Source: Ceratorhiza oryzae-sativae (lineage: Eukaryota > Basidiomycota > Agaricomycetes > Cantharellales > Ceratobasidiaceae). From it: 21,960 bases of DNA. The DNA lies in assembly GCA_030998015.1 (NCBI GenBank), contig JARWMV010000194.1, forward strand, positions 1 to 21,960, in the 5' to 3' direction. Each line of letters starts with the position of its first letter. The stretch's first letter is position 1. A program made the translations under genes and the position numbers. The notes under the pieces were generated by a model. The model saw only the letters and a program-made list of their open reading frames with translations. It did not search any database and was not told where the DNA came from. Below are positions 7,684-14,671 of the stretch, piece after piece.

Positions 7684-8361
7684 ATGATAAACAACTTTTT
7701 ATTAGACGTGTTAGCCGCTGGAGCTATCTTATCAGGTATTTTAGTTATTACTTCTAAAAACCCTGTAATTGCTGTACTTTTCTTAATTTCAGCTTTCTGC
7801 AACGCCGCAGGTTACCTAATCTTACTTGGAGTGGGCTTTGTAGGTATTTCATACATAATAGTCTACATTGGAGCCATAGCTGTGCTTTTCCTATTTGTAA
7901 TTATGATGATTAATATTAATTTATCTGACATACTGGACATTGGAAGTCAGTATACAAAAAACCTACCTTTGGCTTTAACTGTAGGTTTTCTATTTACATA
8001 TGAGATTTTCACAGTAATTCCCGTGAACTTCGGTAAAGTTGCTATATTAAATCTGCCTTTGGAATTATTAACTTATTTAAATGGATTACTATACGGTTCA
8101 ACCGTTCCTTCAATATCTGATGTAAATATTTCCCAAAATCCGTATACTTGGGACATTTCAAGTTTTAGTTTCCTACAAGTAGAATCATTGGGCCACGGAC
8201 TGTACACCTATGGAGCCCCATTGTTCATTTTATGTAGTATAATACTATTGCTTTCGATGTTGGCTCCTATTTCAGTTGTCCATTTAAAATCAAGTAATAA
8301 CCAAAAAACTTATCAAACTTCTAACCCCTCCCAAACCAGAAACTCTATTTCATTTAATTGA
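7684..8361 (+). CDS. nad6: NADH dehydrogenase subunit 6
   Basis: Membrane subunit of respiratory complex I in the inner mitochondrial membrane. The protein has 225 residues. It opens with helices LLDVLAAGAILSGILVI and AVLFLISAFCNAAGYLILLG, then GFVGISYIIVYIGAIAVL, the strongly conserved third helix with its GA..VLFLFV pattern (about residues 51-77). It ends with HGLYTYGAPLFILCSIILLLSML (about 171-194), typical of fungal NAD6. The ATG at 7684 follows an A-run and fits the family N-terminus. The usual family end comes near residue 200. A polar tail of about 28 residues follows, rich in S, N, Q and T, then TGA. The same frame stays open beyond the TGA into an endonuclease, so the tail may come from the insertion of that mobile gene. 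No element interrupts nad6. Confidence 0.97.
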   Translation: MINNFLLDVLAAGAILSGILVITSKNPVIAVLFLISAFCNAAGYLILLGVGFVGISYIIVYIGAIAVLFLFVIMMININLSDILDIGSQYTKNLPLALTVGFLFTYEIFTVIPVNFGKVAILNLPLELLTYLNGLLYGSTVPSISDVNISQNPYTWDISSFSFLQVESLGHGLYTYGAPLFILCSIILLLSMLAPISVVHLKSSNNQKTYQTSNPSQTRNSISFN

Positions 8362-8763
8362 ACAAGATCAGTTAAACATAATCTTGGGCTCAACTCCGGT
8401 AATAGAGCTTCTTACCATACATCTTCTTACTCGGGTAAATTAGATCCTTGGGCTGTTACAGGTCTAGTGGATGCTGAGGGCTATTTTGGTTTCACTATTA
8501 CAAAAAAAAGTGGGAGAAAACTAGGTTTCGAACTAAAACCCCAATTTTGTCTTCACATGCATGCTAGAGAGTATGATCTACTTGTCAGTTTAAAAGAATT
8601 CTTTGGGGTAGGTACAGTCACTTTAAGAAGTAAAGACGCGTATTATGCTGTATATTCTAAAAGGGATCTCGAAATTATTGTTCAACATTTTAAACTATTC
8701 CCTTTATTGACCTCAAAAAGAAATAGTTTCTTTATATTTTTAATTGTTTTTGATATGTTCTGT

Positions 8764-8935
8764 CCGCCGGCGTTAGAGGGAATCCTAAAGATTCCCTCGT
8801 AGAAAATGACGACCGTTCGTCATTTTCAGCCGGCGGCTAAATATCGATATTATGCCGCGCACTAGCAATCGCAAACGGTTGCGATTGCTCACGTTGGTTG
8901 GTGGGACAAGTCCCACCAGCAACTAACGCGCGCGG
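8764..8935 (+). repeat. Family A element, short form (172 bp), inside endonuclease gene
   Basis: Complete short-form copy. Left flank TTCTGT and right flank ACATCT show no clear target duplication, and joining the flanks does not restore the endonuclease frame, so codons were lost or the event was not a simple insertion. Confidence 0.93.
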
Positions 8936-8969
8936 ACATCTTTCTGTGGAAGGTTTCATGAGAGCTGTT

Positions 8970-9220
8970 TCATACCCCCGCTTAGGGTCAACCAGCATTG
9001 TATTTATATATAAATACATGCTGTTGACCCGTGGGTATGGATATCGAGGCCGCGTTCGCGGCGAGGTATTGCGAGGTACCCTGGAACTTTAAGTTCCAGG
9101 GTACCTCGGAATCAGACGCCGCGCGCACGCCAGGGCCGCCTTGGCTTACATTGACCTTAAGGTCAATATGAGCCAAGCTTGCTTGGCTTAAGCCAAGGCG
9201 TTCGCAGGCGTGCACGGGTC
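8970..9220 (+). repeat. Family I hairpin followed by family E element
   Basis: CCCCCGCTTAGGGTCAACCAGCATTG...ATGCTGTTGACCC at 8976-9030 leads into family E: GAGGCCGCGTTCGCGGC, GAGGTACCCTGGAAC/GTTCCAGGGTACCTC, GCCTTGGCTTA..TAAGCCAAGGC and GTGCACGGGTC. An extra TTGACCTTAAGGTCAA hairpin lies inside the last arm. Confidence 0.75.
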
Positions 9221-9392
9221 CCGCCGGCGTTAGAGGGAATCCTAAAGATTCCCTCGTAGAAAATGACGACCGTTCGTCATTTTCAGCCGGCGGCTAAATA
9301 TCGATATTATGCCGCGCACTAGCAATCGCAAACGGTTGCGATTGCTCACGTTGGTTGGTGGGACAAGTCCCACCAGCAACTAACGCGCGCGG
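9221..9392 (+). repeat. Family A element, short form (172 bp)
   Basis: Complete short-form copy. It directly follows the family E end GTGCACGGGTC, the same junction as at 6227. Confidence 0.93.
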
Positions 9393-9465
9393 AAACTATC
9401 TTAACAGACCATTAGAACCCGAGACATTAAACTCTATCACAGGGATTTACGGAAAACTACCATTG

Positions 9466-9560
9466 ACCCCCCAAACTGATGCAGCTATGCTGCATTGTTT
9501 GGGGGGGTAATGGCCCTCCCAATACGTTGGCCTTACAGGCTTGGTAACGCATTGGGAGGT
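9466..9560 (+). mobile_element. Family C element with CATTG target duplication
   Basis: Starts ACCCCCCAAAC. Direct repeats CATTG lie at 9461-9465 and 9561-9565. Removing 9466-9565 joins GKLPL directly to LILPPVVKYSSVTIPSPWW in one frame. Confidence 0.88.
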
Positions 9561-9705
9561 CATTGTTAATCTTACCGCCTGTTGTAAAGTATTCTAGTGT
9601 AACTATTCCAAGTCCTTGGTGGGTTATTGGGTTTATATCCGGACAATCTAAATAAAGGTTTGCCTGAAGAATTGAAAATAGCGTTCACAAATGTTGTCCC
9701 TGTAG

Positions 9706-9780
9706 ACCCCCAATGATTACATTATTGGGGGGCTACTGCCCCTCAAACAATGCAGCGTAGCTGCACATGTTTGGGGGTCA
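9706..9780 (+). mobile_element. Family C element with GTAG target duplication
   Basis: ACCCCCAATG...GTTTGGGGGTCA, flanked by GTAG at 9702-9705 and 9781-9784. Removing 9706-9784 joins VVPV to ERPEYGFN in frame, the P-V-x-R-P pattern usual in this endonuclease family. Confidence 0.88.
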
Positions 9781-9903
9781 GTAGAGAGACCAGAGTATGG
9801 TTTCAACTGGTCCAGTTGCATGGTGGTCCAGTTGCATGGTGGTCCAGATGGAAATATACCTTATCCTATGTGGATCTCCGGGTTTGTTTCTGGAAAATGA
9901 TAA

Positions 9904-10018
9904 CCTCGACTGTGGGCGGCTTTAGCCGCCCACAGGCTCCGGGCAGCGTAGCTGCACATGTTTGGGGGGCAGAAGTCTGCGGTCGTGTTCCTGGAACAAG
10001 ACCACAGACGAGGTAGAA
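9904..10018 (+). repeat. Hairpin block also found upstream of nad6
   Basis: CCTCGACTGTGGGCGGC/GCCGCCCACAGG, a partial family C hairpin and CTGCGGTCGTGTTC..GAACAAGACCACAGACGAGG reproduce the block at 7506-7627 with small differences. It cuts the second endonuclease motif after FVSGK. Confidence 0.75.
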
Positions 10019-10375
10019 ATAGTAATTCAAGTTTTTATCCTTAAAAATAAATTATTTGAAACTAATCTTAGTTACGAGGCTAACTTTTTTTAAAAGTTTA
10101 TTTCTGAGTTGTCTCCTAATGATAAATATCCATTTAGGAAGACAAGCCAACTTTTAGGTCCGGGGTTCCAAGATTGGTCTTTCTGTCTCCGAGGGCTCCA
10201 GTGATGGACTCCTCAGCCGGGAAGTCGATTTGAGCTTTACTTCTATCCAGATATGGAAGAAACCGGACCTTTGGATTCTATTGTTCTCCGTATAGAGATG
10301 TAGACGATTCCAAAGTTAGGTCAGATTCCTAAAATTTGAAGAAAGTTTTGAGTCCTATAATCGCCTGAATCATAC
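10019..10375. other. Unassigned region
   Basis: A short open stretch at about 10022-10090 (reading VIQVFILKNKLFE...) could be coding debris. Beyond it I see no gene, only short pairing such as CTAAGTTT-poor stems. It is less repeat-dense than its surroundings. Confidence 0.35.
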
Positions 10376-10591
10376 CCCCGCTTATCGGCTGAAATCTTAG
10401 GTGTAACCCAAGATTTCAGCCGATAAGCGGAGGGTCAACGACCCGTGGGTATGGTTATCGAGGCCGCGTTCGCGGCGAGGTATTGCGAGGTACCCTGGAA
10501 CTTTCAGTTCCAGGGTACCTAGGAATCAGACGCCGCGCGCACGCCAGGGCCGCCTTGGCTTAAGCCAAGGCGTTCGCAGGCGTGCACGGGT
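10376..10591 (+). repeat. Family I hairpin plus family E element
   Basis: CCGCTTATCGGCTGAAATC...GATTTCAGCCGATAAGCGG is the uninterrupted family I hairpin. Family E follows, with GAGGTACCCTGGAAC/GTTCCAGGGTACCT and the CGCACGCCAGGGC...GTGCACGGGTC arms. Confidence 0.8.
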
Positions 10592-10885
10592 CATATTCAT
10601 ACGAAAAAGTGACGTAAATTTTATTACGTTAATCTTACTCCGATTTTTTTAAGGACGGCACTGAGTGCCACCCAGAAAAATCAGGGAAGAGTGTACAGGT
10701 CTGAAATATTATCTACATGGCGATATAATGATGCTATAGTAGATCATTATACAGTCGTTGTATTGCCTGATTCAGCATCAATAGGTCGTCTCTAACATTC
10801 TATATTTTAATGGGAACATAGCTCTCATAAAAATTACTGCAGCTGCAGTACTCCAAGTTGATTATGCGCTATAAGTCCATGCCCG
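10592..10885. other. AT-rich unassigned region
   Basis: No gene is recognised. Contains GGCACTGAGTGCC and ACTGCAGCTGCAGT palindromes and a TTTTTT run. ATTACTGCAGCTGC recurs at 11811. Confidence 0.4.
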
Positions 10886-11013
10886 TAGACCCCCAATGAT
10901 GCAATTAGGGGCCACTTAAAATAGCAAAGCTATTTTAGAGGCCCCGTAATTGCTTCATTTGGGGGGTGGATGCCCCCCAAACAATGCAGCGTAGCTGCAC
11001 ATGTTTGGGGGTG
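10886..11013 (+). mobile_element. Family C compound element
   Basis: Inverted copy of 7033-7165 with AAAATAGC/GCTATTTT, AATTAGGGGCC/GGCCCCGTAATT and the CCCCCCAAACAATGCAGC hairpin. The flank GCCCGTAG is shared with the other copy, so the two may descend from a larger duplication. Confidence 0.8.
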
Positions 11014-11238
11014 TTTTTGGAAATCAATTTTTTGACCCCCTCCCAACATACAATGGGATCTTTTTTTAAAATTTTGTCACAAATTCGCCATGCAACTTCA
11101 ATTGAAAGTGAATGGCACTTTCCGATCGATCAGTAAGATTCAGGTCGTAACTAAAAAGGAGAAAGAGGAATTAAAGTCCGTCTTAAAGGATTCAATTCAC
11201 CAACTTTATTCTCACCCCTGCGGCCCTAGATCCGCTCC
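11014..11238. other. Unassigned, possible endonuclease N-terminal scrap
   Basis: A stretch at about 11141-11212 reads VVTKKEKEELKSVLKDS..., resembling the TKKEREEF start of the LAGLIDADG genes in this window, but no LAGLIDADG motif follows before the repeats begin. Confidence 0.35.
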
Positions 11239-11410
11239 CCGCCGGCGTTAGAGGGAATCCTAAAGATTCCCTCGTAGAAAATGACGACCGTTCGTCATTT
11301 TCAGCCGGCGGCTAAATATCGATATTATGCCGCGCACTAGCAATCGCAAACGGTTGCGATTGCTCACGTTGGTTGGTGGGACAAGTCCCACCAGCAACTA
11401 ACGCGCGCGG
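11239..11410 (+). repeat. Family A element, short form (172 bp)
   Basis: Complete short-form copy between TCCGCTCC and GGAGCGGGCC arms. Confidence 0.93.
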
Positions 11411-11462
11411 GGAGCGGGCCGGGGGCCAATTTTTGTTTTTCGGTCCTACCCTAATTAGGTCC

Positions 11463-11597
11463 TACCCTAACCCTGTCGAAGAGTATTCACCCTCAAGCTT
11501 CGGAGCCGTCTGTGTACGGCTTAAGCCGCACACAGACGTCTCCTCTACAAGCGTGAAATTGTTGCACGTACGTGCAACAACTTCTAGGGGACGGGTC
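11463..11597 (+). repeat. Family B element
   Basis: Complete copy from TACCCTAACCCTG to GGGGACGGGTC, with AACTTCTAGGGG at the junction where the copies at 1388 and 1983 have AACCTAGGGG. Confidence 0.9.
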
Positions 11598-11724
11598 GGG
11601 AAAATAGGGGTTATAGTGAGATGGACGTATCGAACAAGTTTATTAGACACACCCCAGGTCCTAGACCTGTGGGTAGGTTCCTAGTGAAATTGGGGTTAGG
11701 CCTAAAAGATGAAAATGTGTGATA

Positions 11725-11795
11725 GGCGAGAAAGTGTATTGGTAGCACAGTAGTCTCATGAACTGCTAGTTTAGGTTCGATTCCTGATGTCGCCA
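11725..11795 (+). tRNA. trnM: tRNA-Met (anticodon CAU)
   Basis: The acceptor is GGCGAGA with TGTCGCC, having one G-G mismatch at the sixth pair. The D stem is GTGT/GCAC with GGTA in the loop. The anticodon stem is GTAGT/ACTGC around CTCATGA, giving CAU. The T stem is TTAGG/CCTGA with loop TTCGATT and the discriminator is A. CAU could be elongator or initiator methionine, or isoleucine if the C is modified; the sequence does not decide. The mismatch is at pair 6, not in the first three pairs that are edited in some chytrids. Confidence 0.88.
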
Positions 11796-11828
11796 GCTCC
11801 AAAAAAAAAAAATTACTGCAGCTGCGGA

Positions 11829-11887
11829 TAATTGACGGAAGTTGATCTGGTCAGACCAACTGACTTTTTTGCAGACGTCAATTTCCG
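11829..11887 (+). repeat. Hairpin repeat, inverted copy at 16490-16546
   Basis: AATTGACGGAAG...CTGACTTTTTTGCAGACGTCAATTT with a TTGATCTGGTCAGACCAA core. The copy near 16490 is its exact inverse over about 55 bases. Confidence 0.85.
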
Positions 11888-11894
11888 TAGGGCA

Positions 11895-11980
11895 CCGAAG
11901 AGGGCCCACAGGAGCGCTTTCGTACTCCAGATGGTGAAGGGCTGTAAGTCCTTACACCATTTTGGTGAAATAAAACAACA
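11895..11980 (+). ncRNA. Repeated structured segment, copy 1 (3' part)
   Basis: Contains GGGCCCACAGGAG and a hairpin ATGGTG...GGGCTGTAAGTCCTTACACCAT. The copy at 12929-13012 keeps the loop GGGCTGTAAGTCC but has GGTT/AACC where this has GGTG/CACC, a compensatory change. The identity of the RNA is not recognised. Confidence 0.4.
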
Positions 11981-12102
11981 AATTTTTTTGGTGCGTCTCT
12001 ATTAAAGAGAGACGCGGTTTCCTTAAAAAGGAAGAGGAAAAATTCAGGGGTTCCTTTAGAAGTATAAATATACTACAGAGATTCCCCTCTTAAACTAATA
12101 CC

Positions 12103-12190
12103 CCGCCGCCGTATGGACTTTGAGGAGCCGGCCCAGCTAGGGGACTTATCGTGGTTGGGAGGAGTCCGTAGAGAGCCCACAGTCAGTAGT
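12103..12190 (+). ncRNA. Repeated structured segment, copy 1 (5' part)
   Basis: AGCTAGGGGACTTATCG, then GGTTGGGAGGAGTCC, forms a GGACT/AGTCC stem and matches 12896-12928. It is preceded by CCGCCGTATGGACTTTGA, inverse of the end of the blocks at 13480 and 20090. Confidence 0.4.
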
Positions 12191-12270
12191 ACATCGGCCT
12201 AAATTAGATCTAAATCTTTTAGACTCTTTGAGATACGCCAATACCAAGTCCATTGAAATAGGTGAGTCGA

Positions 12271-12342
12271 GGTCTTTTAGTATAATGGTTAATACTGCCG
12301 CCCTTCACGCGGCCAATGCCAGTTCGAATCTGGTAAAGGCTA
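12271..12342 (+). tRNA. trnE: tRNA-Glu (anticodon UUC)
   Basis: The acceptor is GGTCTTT with AAAGGCT (G-T at the first pair and a T-G at the third). The D stem is GTAT/ATAC. The anticodon stem GCCGC/GCGGC is perfect and encloses CCTTCAC, giving UUC (glutamate). The T stem is GCCAG/CTGGT with TTCGAAT and the discriminator is A. Two wobble pairs lie in the first three acceptor pairs. Confidence 0.94.
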
Positions 12343-12740
12343 TTCCACTTACCTGCTGTAGCTGCCGCTGTTAGAACGCTCTATCTTACCCGTGCCCGCC
12401 TACGATCGCAGCTTAAGCTGCGGCCCTGGCGTGCGCGGGCTCGCGGCCAGAGGGGCCGCCTCGCGCACAACCTAGGAATCAGGCGCCTCCCGTGGTGGAT
12501 GGGCCCGAGCGTAGCGACGGTCCTCACCACCACGGGGGGTACGATAGAGCGGCCGAATGCGGCAGCGTACTCCTAATTTTCGAAAATTGGGGTAAAAAAA
12601 ATACTCAGCTTTCCTGCCAGCGGGGCAAATCTCAATTACTTCATTACCCCAAATTGGGGGTGTAGATTTGCCTGCGCAAATCACCCCCAGTTTAGGAGTC
12701 CTCAGCGCTTAGGCCGCGCCTAAAGGCGCGATCAGAGAGT
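12343..12740. repeat. Palindromic block with family E-, J- and D-like hairpins
   Basis: CGATCGCAGCTTAAGCTGCG (12403-12423), a GTGGTGG...CCACCAC arm at about 12492-12534, an AATTTTCGAAAATT palindrome, GGGGGTGTAGATTTGCC..GCAAATCACCCCC (about 12655-12689, inverse of 14043-14076), and a D-type hairpin at 12701-12738. No gene. Confidence 0.65.
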
Positions 12741-12828
12741 TGGAAATATGTTGAAGACATAACGGATTTATTATTAAAAAGATTAGATGTAGGATTAAAT
12801 CACAAATTAAATGATATACTATTTTACT
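12741..12828 (+). pseudogene. Coding-like fragment of unknown origin
   Basis: An AT-rich stretch, unlike the GC-rich repeats around it, reads without stops as WKYVEDITDLLLKR then LDVGLNHKLNDILFY, until it meets the CTCCGGGCCTGCG repeat. It has no start codon and no motif I can name. It may be the scrap of an intron or ribosomal-protein gene; I cannot say which. Confidence 0.3.
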
Positions 12829-12843
12829 CCGGGCCTGCGATCC

Positions 12844-12888
12844 TACCCTAACCCTGTCGAAGAGTATTCACCCTCAAGCTTCGGAGCC
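12844..12888 (+). repeat. Family B element, left end only
   Basis: TACCCTAACCCTGTCGAAG through CTTCGGAGCC, then unrelated sequence. The break is where the GTCTGTGT hairpin would start. Confidence 0.8.
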
Positions 12889-12895
12889 AATTTCA

Positions 12896-13012
12896 GCTAG
12901 GGGACTTATCGTGGTTGGGAGGAGTCCGAATAGGGCCCACAGGAGTGCTGCCGTACTCATAGATTCCAAATGGTTATGGGCTGTAAGTCCTAAACCCATT
13001 TTGTTGAAGGAT
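12896..13012 (+). ncRNA. Repeated structured segment, copy 2 (most complete)
   Basis: Holds both parts of the segments at 12131 and 11895 in one piece: GGACT...AGTCC stem, GGGCCCACAGGAG, a GAGTGC...GTACTC hairpin, and AAATGG...GGGCTGTAAGTCC...CCATTT. Conserved loops with changed but paired stems suggest a folded RNA. I do not recognise a family, and it could also be an intron-core scrap. Confidence 0.4.
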
Positions 13013-13015
13013 ACC

Positions 13016-13137
13016 CCGACCCTATCTCGTGTCAACTACTCTAGGGCAGCCCGCCGGCGGATACAGGTCCAGCAAGATTTTATAAATCTTGCATGGAAGC
13101 AAACCACGGAACGATGTTGACCGAGATAGAGGCCAGA
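13016..13137 (+). repeat. Duplicated block with family H hairpin, copy at 18362-18480
   Basis: CCTATCTCGTGTCAACTACTC, GCAGCCCGCCGGCGGATACAG, GCAAGATTTTATAAATCTTGC and GGAACGATGTTGACCGAGA occur in the same order with almost no change at 18362-18480, and inverted in part at 5705-5793. CCGCCGGCGG inside it equals the joined ends of family A. Confidence 0.88.
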
Positions 13138-13239
13138 CTAAGTTTTCGGGAGTATTTCCCCCTACGCCCCGACGCGCGTGGGCCGCGCCTCTGGCGCGAT
13201 CTAAGCGCGGAGGGAAATATAAGAAGAGCTTATAAAAAT

Positions 13240-13545
13240 AAATCGAACCTTCCGGATTCTTCGAATCGTTGTTACCGGGCCGGCGGAGGATCGTGCTTGC
13301 ACGATCGTATGCCCCTCAAACAATGCAGCGTAGCTGCACATGTTTGGGGGGCAGGAGCCGGCCCTACCGCCGCCTCCTGTCCCTCTAGGGCAGCTCCGCT
13401 CCCTGGATCTCTAGAGATCCAGGAGGCGGGGTATTGCGAGGTAGCCTGGACCCCCGAGGTTCCAGGCTACCTCGGAATCAAAGTCCATACGGCGGCGGGT
13501 CATGGGCCTTCGGTCCTTAGCCAAAATGGGGTTTTAATGAACTAT
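13240..13545 (+). repeat. Large palindromic block, second copy at 19886-20145
   Basis: GGGCCGGCGGAGGATCGTGC..GCACGATC, CTCCCTGGATCTCTAGAGATCC, GAGGTAGCCTGGACC..GGTTCCAGGCTACCTC and GGGCCTTCGGTCC followed by CAAAATGGGG. This copy has a family C hairpin (13309-13355) splitting the first palindrome; the copy at 19886 lacks it. Confidence 0.85.
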
Positions 13546-13582
13546 TAGAACTATTTTACAAAGCAGGGGTAAAACAAGTTCC

Positions 13583-13783
13583 TGACCCGTCCCCTAGAAG
13601 TTGTTGCACGTACGTGCAACAATTTCACGCTTGTAGAGGAGACGTCTGTGTGCGGCTTAAGCCGTACACAGACGGCTCCGAAGCACTCCGCGCTTAGGCC
13701 GCCCTGCGGGCGATCAAAGAGCGCGGAGGGGAAGAGGTTCCCTAGCAGCGTGTACTTGTACACGCTGACGACAGGGTTAGGGT
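13583..13783 (-). repeat. Family B element, variant with family D hairpin inside
   Basis: Inverted copy. Between the GTCTGTG hairpin and the GACAGGGTTAGGG end it has CTCCGCGCTTAGGCC...GAGCGCGGAG (family D) and AGCGTGTACTTGTACACGCT in place of AAGAGTATTCACCC. The same variant occurs at 17863 and 21066. Confidence 0.9.
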
Positions 13784-13888
13784 CCAACATAGGGGGAATT
13801 GTTGACACCCTTAGGTTTAGCTTACTTGTTGCGCGATGATGGGACTTTTAATAAAACTCCAACCCAACCACGATAAGAATACTTATCG

Positions 13889-14088
13889 TAGACCCCCAAC
13901 AAGGCAATGGCCTCCCAATGCGTTACCAAGCCTGTAAGGCCAACGTATTGGGGGGGCCATTACCTTATTGGGGGGCAGGAGTTGGGCAGCGCTCTCTGAT
14001 CGCGCCTTTAGGCACGGCCTAAGCGCTGAGGACTCCTAAATTGGGGGTGATTTGCGCAGGCAAATCTACACCCCCAATTTGGGGAAGT
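13889..14088. mobile_element. Nested family C, D and J hairpins inside endonuclease fragments
   Basis: ACCCCCAACAAGG...CCTTATTGGGGGG (about 13891-13977) encloses a second hairpin, CAATGGCCTCCCAATGCG...CGTATTGGGGGGGCCATT. Then come an inverted D-type hairpin (13989-14032) and the AAATTGGGGGTG..CACCCCCAATTT J-type hairpin (14038-14080). Confidence 0.75.
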
Positions 14089-14256
14089 AACCATACAGTG
14101 TTGTGTACAGATTCTTATACAATAAAAGAAGTAGATCTTTTAGTTACCGTTTTAAATATTAAATGGAATTTAAAATGTTACAACCCGTGTCCCAACCACG
14201 ATGTGGGCGTCCCAACCACGATGTGGGCGCATTGTGCCTTTGGCCAAGCGCCCCGT

Positions 14257-14363
14257 CGACCCCCCAAACTGATGCAGCTATGCTGCATTGTTTGGGGGGG
14301 TAATGGCACTCCCAATACGCTGGCCCGTAGGGCGTGCCTTACAGGCTTGGTAACGCATTGGGA
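14257..14363 (+). mobile_element. Family C element
   Basis: Nearly identical to 4823-4929 and to the left flank CCGTCG there, but the right flank CCTTT does not match, so this copy has no target duplication. It was probably rearranged or copied with flanking sequence. Confidence 0.78.
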
Positions 14364-14441
14364 GGCCTTTGGGTTTGTAGGGGAAATAAATATGGCTCTG
14401 GTTATAAATATATTTCTCCGGGCCTGCGGTCAATGATAAGC

Positions 14442-14526
14442 TACCCTAACCCTGTCGTCAGCGTGTACAAGTACACGCTGCTAGGGAACCTCTTAGGCCG
14501 CCCTGCGGGCGATCAAAGAGCGCGTT
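14442..14526 (+). repeat. Family B element, truncated, with family D hairpin
   Basis: TACCCTAACCCTGTCGTCAGCG, the TGTACAAGTACA palindrome, and a D-type hairpin ending GAGCGCGTTAG. The rest of B is absent. It interrupts the endonuclease between CRGNKYGSGYKY and RFVVTAYSY. Confidence 0.8.
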
Positions 14527-14554
14527 AGATTTGTTGTCACCGCATATTCCTACT

Positions 14555-14671
14555 GCCCCCCAAACATGTGCAGCTACGCTGCATTGTTTGAGGGGCATCC
14601 GCCCCCCAATAAGGTAATGGCCCCCCCAATACGTTTGTGACGCATTGGGAGGCCATTGCCTTGTTGGGGGT
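14555..14671 (+). mobile_element. Family C compound element with CTACT target duplication
   Basis: GCCCCCCAAACATG...TTGGGGGT with an inner AATGGCCCCCCCAATACG...CGCATTGGGAGGCCATT hairpin. CTACT flanks it at 14550-14554 and 14672-14676. Confidence 0.8.

Larger units (their letters stand above)
8362..9900 (+). pseudogene. LAGLIDADG_1-type homing endonuclease, in frame behind nad6, shattered
   Basis: Straight after the nad6 TGA the same frame continues to LDPWAVTGLVDAEGYFGF, the first LAGLIDADG motif of the family with the catalytic D/E pair. It goes on through DLEIIVQHFKLFPLLTSKRN to about 8760. A family A copy follows. Then HLSVEGFMRAVSY (8937-8976) matches the family's H-L-x-x-E-G-F segment. 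Later pieces are LNKGLPEELKIAFTNVVPV (about 9648-9704), ERPEYGFN and IPYPMWISGFVSGK (about 9857-9898), the second motif. A further piece, NRPLEPETLNS...IPSPWWVIGFISG (9393-9640), looks like a second motif from another copy. Five or more elements interrupt the coding parts. Removing the two family C copies repairs the frame locally, but other breaks lose codons. I regard it as a decaying mobile gene. Confidence 0.8.

Noticed and set aside
8359..8361. TGA as tryptophan, giving a NAD6-endonuclease fusion protein
   Set aside because: All recognisable tryptophans in nad6 and the endonucleases use TGG, and no other in-frame TGA falls at a conserved tryptophan. I keep TGA as stop, while listing the in-frame arrangement as a finding.
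11813..11830. Palindrome around CTGCAGCTGCAG as a binding site
   Set aside because: It occurs at 10835 and in part at 11813 as repeat debris. Nothing links it to regulation.
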